From Promethearchaeia archaeon (lineage in GTDB: Archaea; Asgardarchaeota; Lokiarchaeia; Sigyniarchaeales; SOKP01): DNA of 7,695 nucleotides. Under the pieces are notes generated by a model. It did no database searches, had not been told where the DNA came from, and worked only from the letters and a program-made list of their open reading frames with translations. This document shows, in pieces, positions 4,969 to 7,695 of this stretch (positions within the stretch are counted from its first letter, which is position 1; the number at the start of each line of letters is the position of its first letter). The translations under genes and the position numbers were made by a program. The stretch covers positions 1 through 7,695 of the forward strand of contig JAHQWS010000097.1 of NCBI GenBank assembly GCA_029856295.1. The letters are read 5' to 3'.

Positions 4969-7038
4969 ATGATGGAAAAAGTTAAAACTACATGTGTATA
5001 TTGTGGAACAGGTTGTCAGGTATATTTTAAAGTAAAAGATGGTAAAATTGTTGATACAAAACCTGTAAGAGATGGATTTAATCCAGGACATGGTAAACTA
5101 TGTATAAAAGGATGGAATTTACATGAATTTATACATCATCCCGATAGATTAACAGAACCTATGATAAGAAAGAATGGAAAACTTGAGAAAGTTAGTTGGG
5201 ACGAGGCAATTAATTTTGTTGCTTCTAAATTTAAAACGATCATGGAAGAAAATCCTGGAAATAAAAAAGTCATAGGGTGTTTAAGTTCTGCGAAATGTAC
5301 AAACGAAGAGAATTATGTTATGCAGAAATTTGCTAGAGCAGTTTTAAAAACTAATAGTGTTGACCACTGTGCCAGACTTTGCCATGCCTCCACTGTTGTG
5401 GGTCTTGTGGCAGCTTTTGGCTCTGGAGCTATGACTAATTCGATTGATGAGATAGCAGATTCAGATGTTATTTATATAACAGGGTCTAATACCAATGAAC
5501 AACATCCATTAATAGGTGCGAGAATTTTAGAAGCACTTCATAAGGGAGCTAAATTGGTTGTAGCTGATCCAAGAACAATACCTTTATGTGAATTAGCAAC
5601 TGATCATGGAGGGATTGAAATGAATCAACGACCTGGAACAGATGTAGCATTGATGAACGGTATGATGAATGTTATTATCAATGAAAATTTGCATGATAAA
5701 GAATTCATTGAAAATCATTGCGAAAATTTTGATGCATTCAAGGAAGAAATCCTGAAAATGTCTCCAGAAAAAGCAAGTGAAATAACGGGTGTTCCAAAAG
5801 AAAAAATAATAGAAGCAGCAAGAATTATAGGAAATGGGAAAGCAGTATCTCTGATATACTCAATGGGTATAACTCAACATACAACAGGAGTTGATAATGT
5901 CAAAACATGTGCTAATTTACAAATGTTATGTGGAAATATGGGTAAATGGGGTACAGGAGTTAATCCATTAAGAGGGCAACAAAATGTTCAAGGGGCTTGT
6001 GATTTAGGAGCCCTTGCGAATGTATTTTCAGGATATCAAAAAGTTATTGAAGCAGATAAAAGAGAAAAAATGGCTAAAGAATGGGGAATTAATGTAAATG
6101 ATATGGATGATCAAATTGGTTTAACTGTTGTTGAAATGATGAATGCAGCTCATGATGGCGAGCTTAAGGCATTATATGTTATGGGAGAAAATCCAATGGT
6201 CAGTGACCCCGATATAAATCATGTAAGAGAAGGGCTTAAAAAGACATTTTTAGTTGTTCAAGATATTTTTCCAACACCAACCGTTGAGTTAGCAGATGTT
6301 GTTTTACCAGCTGCATCGTTTGCAGAAACTGTTGGTACTTTTACTAGTACAGAAAGAAGAATACAAATGATCAGAGCTGCAATTAATCCAATACCTAATA
6401 CTAAACTTGATTGGGAGATTGTTGGACTTATAGCTAAAGCGATGGGTTACGATGGATTGATATATTCTCATCCTCGAGAAATTATGGATGAAATAAATAG
6501 AACAACACCAATTTATGGAGGAATCACATGGGATCGCTTACTATCAGATGAAAAAGGATTACAATGGCCTTGTCCAGACCCACAACATCCAGGCACGGTA
6601 TACTTACATAAAGATGGTAAGTTTAGTAGAGGAAAAGGGTATTTTAGTGCAATTCCATTTAAAGACCCCGCTGAGCTTCCTGATGAAAGCTATCCATTGA
6701 TATTATCTACTGGAAGAATTTTATGGCACTTTCATACGGGTACTATGAGTAGAAGATCACCTACGCTTCATGCTCGAGCTCCAGAAGGTTATGTAGAAGT
6801 TTCTATTGAGGATGCTAATGAATTGAAAATTGTAGACGGTGAAAAAGTTAAAGTAAAATCAAGACGTGGGGAAATTATAACTAAGGCTAAAGTAACAGAA
6901 CGAGTTAAAAAGGGAATAATTTTTATACCATTCCACTTCAAAGAAGCCGCTGCTAATGTTTTAACAAATCCTGCCTTAGATCCAATCGCTAAAATTCCAG
7001 AGTTCAAAGTGTGTTCGGCAAAAATTGAAAAACTATAA
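4969..7038 (+). CDS. fdhA: Formate dehydrogenase catalytic (alpha) subunit, Mo/W-bis-pterin enzyme
   Basis: The product has 689 residues, close to methanogen FdhA. It oxidises formate to CO2 or runs in reverse. Domains in order: an N-terminal [4Fe-4S] domain with Cys9, Cys12, Cys16, Cys45 and the relay Lys47 (CIKGW); the molybdopterin oxidoreductase core (about 60-480); and the C-terminal dinucleotide-binding domain (about 575-686) with TGR, WHFHTGTMSRRSP and DPIAKIPEFK. Catalytic residues are Cys138-His139 in HCARLCHAS and Arg335 in LRGQQNVQGAC, the positions of Sec/Cys, His and Arg in known formate dehydrogenases. The metal ligand is cysteine, encoded by TGC, not selenocysteine. No Tat signal is present, so the enzyme should be cytoplasmic. 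It is the last gene of the hdrC-hdrB-fdhA group. No fdhB (F420/FAD subunit) follows, which is unusual. A related Mo/W oxidoreductase is possible, but the motif set and the nearby transporter favour formate. Confidence 0.94.
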   Translation: MMEKVKTTCVYCGTGCQVYFKVKDGKIVDTKPVRDGFNPGHGKLCIKGWNLHEFIHHPDRLTEPMIRKNGKLEKVSWDEAINFVASKFKTIMEENPGNKKVIGCLSSAKCTNEENYVMQKFARAVLKTNSVDHCARLCHASTVVGLVAAFGSGAMTNSIDEIADSDVIYITGSNTNEQHPLIGARILEALHKGAKLVVADPRTIPLCELATDHGGIEMNQRPGTDVALMNGMMNVIINENLHDKEFIENHCENFDAFKEEILKMSPEKASEITGVPKEKIIEAARIIGNGKAVSLIYSMGITQHTTGVDNVKTCANLQMLCGNMGKWGTGVNPLRGQQNVQGACDLGALANVFSGYQKVIEADKREKMAKEWGINVNDMDDQIGLTVVEMMNAAHDGELKALYVMGENPMVSDPDINHVREGLKKTFLVVQDIFPTPTVELADVVLPAASFAETVGTFTSTERRIQMIRAAINPIPNTKLDWEIVGLIAKAMGYDGLIYSHPREIMDEINRTTPIYGGITWDRLLSDEKGLQWPCPDPQHPGTVYLHKDGKFSRGKGYFSAIPFKDPAELPDESYPLILSTGRILWHFHTGTMSRRSPTLHARAPEGYVEVSIEDANELKIVDGEKVKVKSRRGEIITKAKVTERVKKGIIFIPFHFKEAAANVLTNPALDPIAKIPEFKVCSAKIEKL

Positions 7039-7040
7039 TA

Positions 7041-7055
7041 TTTTTTATTTTTTTT
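7041..7055 (+). terminator. T-rich terminator after fdhA
   Basis: T6-A-T8 begins 3 bases after the fdhA stop and is followed by A6, so a weak T/A hairpin is also possible. This fits a typical archaeal T-tract terminator and marks the end of the hdrC-hdrB-fdhA transcript. Confidence 0.6.
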
Positions 7056-7150
7056 AAAAAATAGTGAATATTAATATCATATTGTTTTATAAGTAGATGT
7101 GAAAATTAATGGAAAATAAATAACCAATAAATATAATTGTGATTATAACC

Positions 7151-7426
7151 ATGTATAGATTAAAGTATTTTTTAATTATCTTAACAGGATTTTTTATTTC
7201 ATTTGGAATGATTATTTTAATAATTAGTATATATTATAGTATTTTTGGAATTTGGATGAGTATAGTGTTTTTCTTTTTTGGAGTTCTTTTATTTTTTCTG
7301 ATATTCTCTAAGTATTATGTTAGAAGTAATATCTTTGAAGAAGAAAAAAGACTAAAAAATAATATTCAAGATTATTACAATAAAAAGCTAAATAATGTCT
7401 TAGAAGACTCAGAAATTAAAAATTAA
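7151..7426 (+). CDS. Small two-helix membrane protein of unknown function
   Basis: I do not recognise the family. From ATG 7151 the product has 91 residues; an in-frame GTG at 7139 would add MIIT. Two long hydrophobic stretches, about residues 4-28 (beginning LKYFLIILTGFF) and 30-52 (SIFGIWMSIVFFFF onward), look like transmembrane helices joined by a short turn. They are followed by a charged, probably helical tail (EEEKRLKNNIQDYYNKKLNN). No Shine-Dalgarno site precedes either start, so it may be leaderless; TTTTATAAG near 7085-7093 is a possible TATA box. It lies after the fdhA terminator and 81 bases before the AbrB-like gene, which has its own ribosome binding site, so a shared function is not shown. 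Hydrophobic ORFs arise easily in T-rich DNA, so a chance ORF is possible. Confidence 0.55.
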   Translation: MYRLKYFLIILTGFFISFGMIILIISIYYSIFGIWMSIVFFFFGVLLFFLIFSKYYVRSNIFEEEKRLKNNIQDYYNKKLNNVLEDSEIKN

Positions 7427-7495
7427 ATGTCTAGTAATAAATATTTATGACAAAAATATGAAAATAAAAAGAATATAGCAAAAAATTAGTAATAT

Positions 7496-7500
7496 GGAGG
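7496..7500 (+). promoter_or_regulatory. Ribosome binding site of the AbrB-like gene
   Basis: GGAGG lies 7 bases before the ATG at 7508. A TATA-like AATATTTATG (7440-7449) lies upstream and could be the promoter, which would leave a leader of roughly 35 bases. Confidence 0.6.
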
Positions 7501-7507
7501 AATAAAA

Positions 7508-7695
7508 ATGCCAAACACAAAAGTAGGAAAACATGGGGAAATTGTTATTAAAAAAAGATTAAGGGATAATTATGGTATACTTCCTGGTCAAGATGTAATT
7601 CAATTTGATGCTGGAGACCATATTGCGATTTTTCCCGTTAGTAATAATCCAATAGAACTTCTAAATGGAAAATATTCTTGGGAAAAAACTATAAC
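7508..7695 (+). CDS. SpoVT/AbrB-like swapped-hairpin DNA-binding protein (3' end cut by window edge)
   Basis: Sixty-two codons are visible and the frame is open at the right edge. Residues 3-44 match the SpoVT/AbrB/MazE N-terminal pattern: a first strand TKVGKHGEIVIKKRLRD, the turn GILPGQDVIQF, and the last strand HIAIFPV. Such domains dimerise and bind DNA, either as transition-state type regulators or as antitoxins (MazE/VapB-like); small AbrB-like proteins are very common in archaea. The residues after it (NNPIELLNGKYSWEKTI) resemble the linker and tail often seen in archaeal members. Any partner toxin would lie beyond the window. A link to the formate genes is not shown. Confidence 0.85.
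   Translation, partial: MPNTKVGKHGEIVIKKRLRDNYGILPGQDVIQFDAGDHIAIFPVSNNPIELLNGKYSWEKTI

Noticed and set aside
5374..5386. Possible selenocysteine at the formate dehydrogenase active site
   Set aside because: The codon for residue 138 is TGC (Cys), not TGA, and the frame is continuous.
6515..7007. A 61-codon forward and a 72-codon reverse ORF inside fdhA
   Set aside because: They are frame shadows of a strongly conserved coding region.

Overview
The window is strongly A+T-rich and looks archaeal. It carries a methanogen-type formate dehydrogenase catalytic subunit and heterodisulfide reductase HdrB/HdrC subunits. It also has strong GGAGG-type ribosome binding sites, T-tract ends after genes, and an AbrB-type regulator. 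No methanogenesis marker is visible. The combination of low GC, Hdr plus Fdh, and [NiFe]-hydrogenase maturation genes would suit an Asgard (Lokiarchaeia-like) archaeon or a hydrogenotrophic methanogen relative. This is inference from style and gene content; a bacterial or other archaeal source is not excluded.

Layout, all genes on the + strand. Positions 1-1699 hold the 3' part of hypE (open at the left edge) and complete hypD, which build the Fe(CN)2CO centre of [NiFe] hydrogenases. Positions 1700-2462 are a long, very A/T-rich non-coding stretch with homopolymer tracts, a perfect 11-bp inverted repeat, and a promoter-like site followed by a short GC-containing hairpin. At 2463-2562 lies a decayed remnant of a second formate-transporter gene: its ribosome binding site and start are fused to its last 25 or so codons. 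The intact formate/nitrite-family channel gene (fdhC-like) follows at 2639-3466. After a T10 tract come three tightly spaced genes, hdrC (TTG start), hdrB and fdhA (3584-7038), each with a clear Shine-Dalgarno site. A T-rich terminator follows. The right end has a small two-helix membrane protein of unknown function and the start of a SpoVT/AbrB-like protein that runs off the edge.

How it fits together: the channel would move formate across the membrane. FdhA would interconvert formate and CO2 at a Mo/W-bis-pterin site. HdrC (two [4Fe-4S]) and HdrB (two complete CCG motifs) would carry electrons to or from a disulfide or related acceptor. Neither FdhB nor HdrA, the usual links between these parts in methanogens, is in the window. 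The block may therefore be an FdhA-HdrBC module that recruits its flavin subunit from elsewhere, or a more direct formate-to-Hdr complex. The two most interesting points are this gene combination and the fdhC remnant, which suggests that the surviving transporter uses the promoter of a deleted tandem paralogue.
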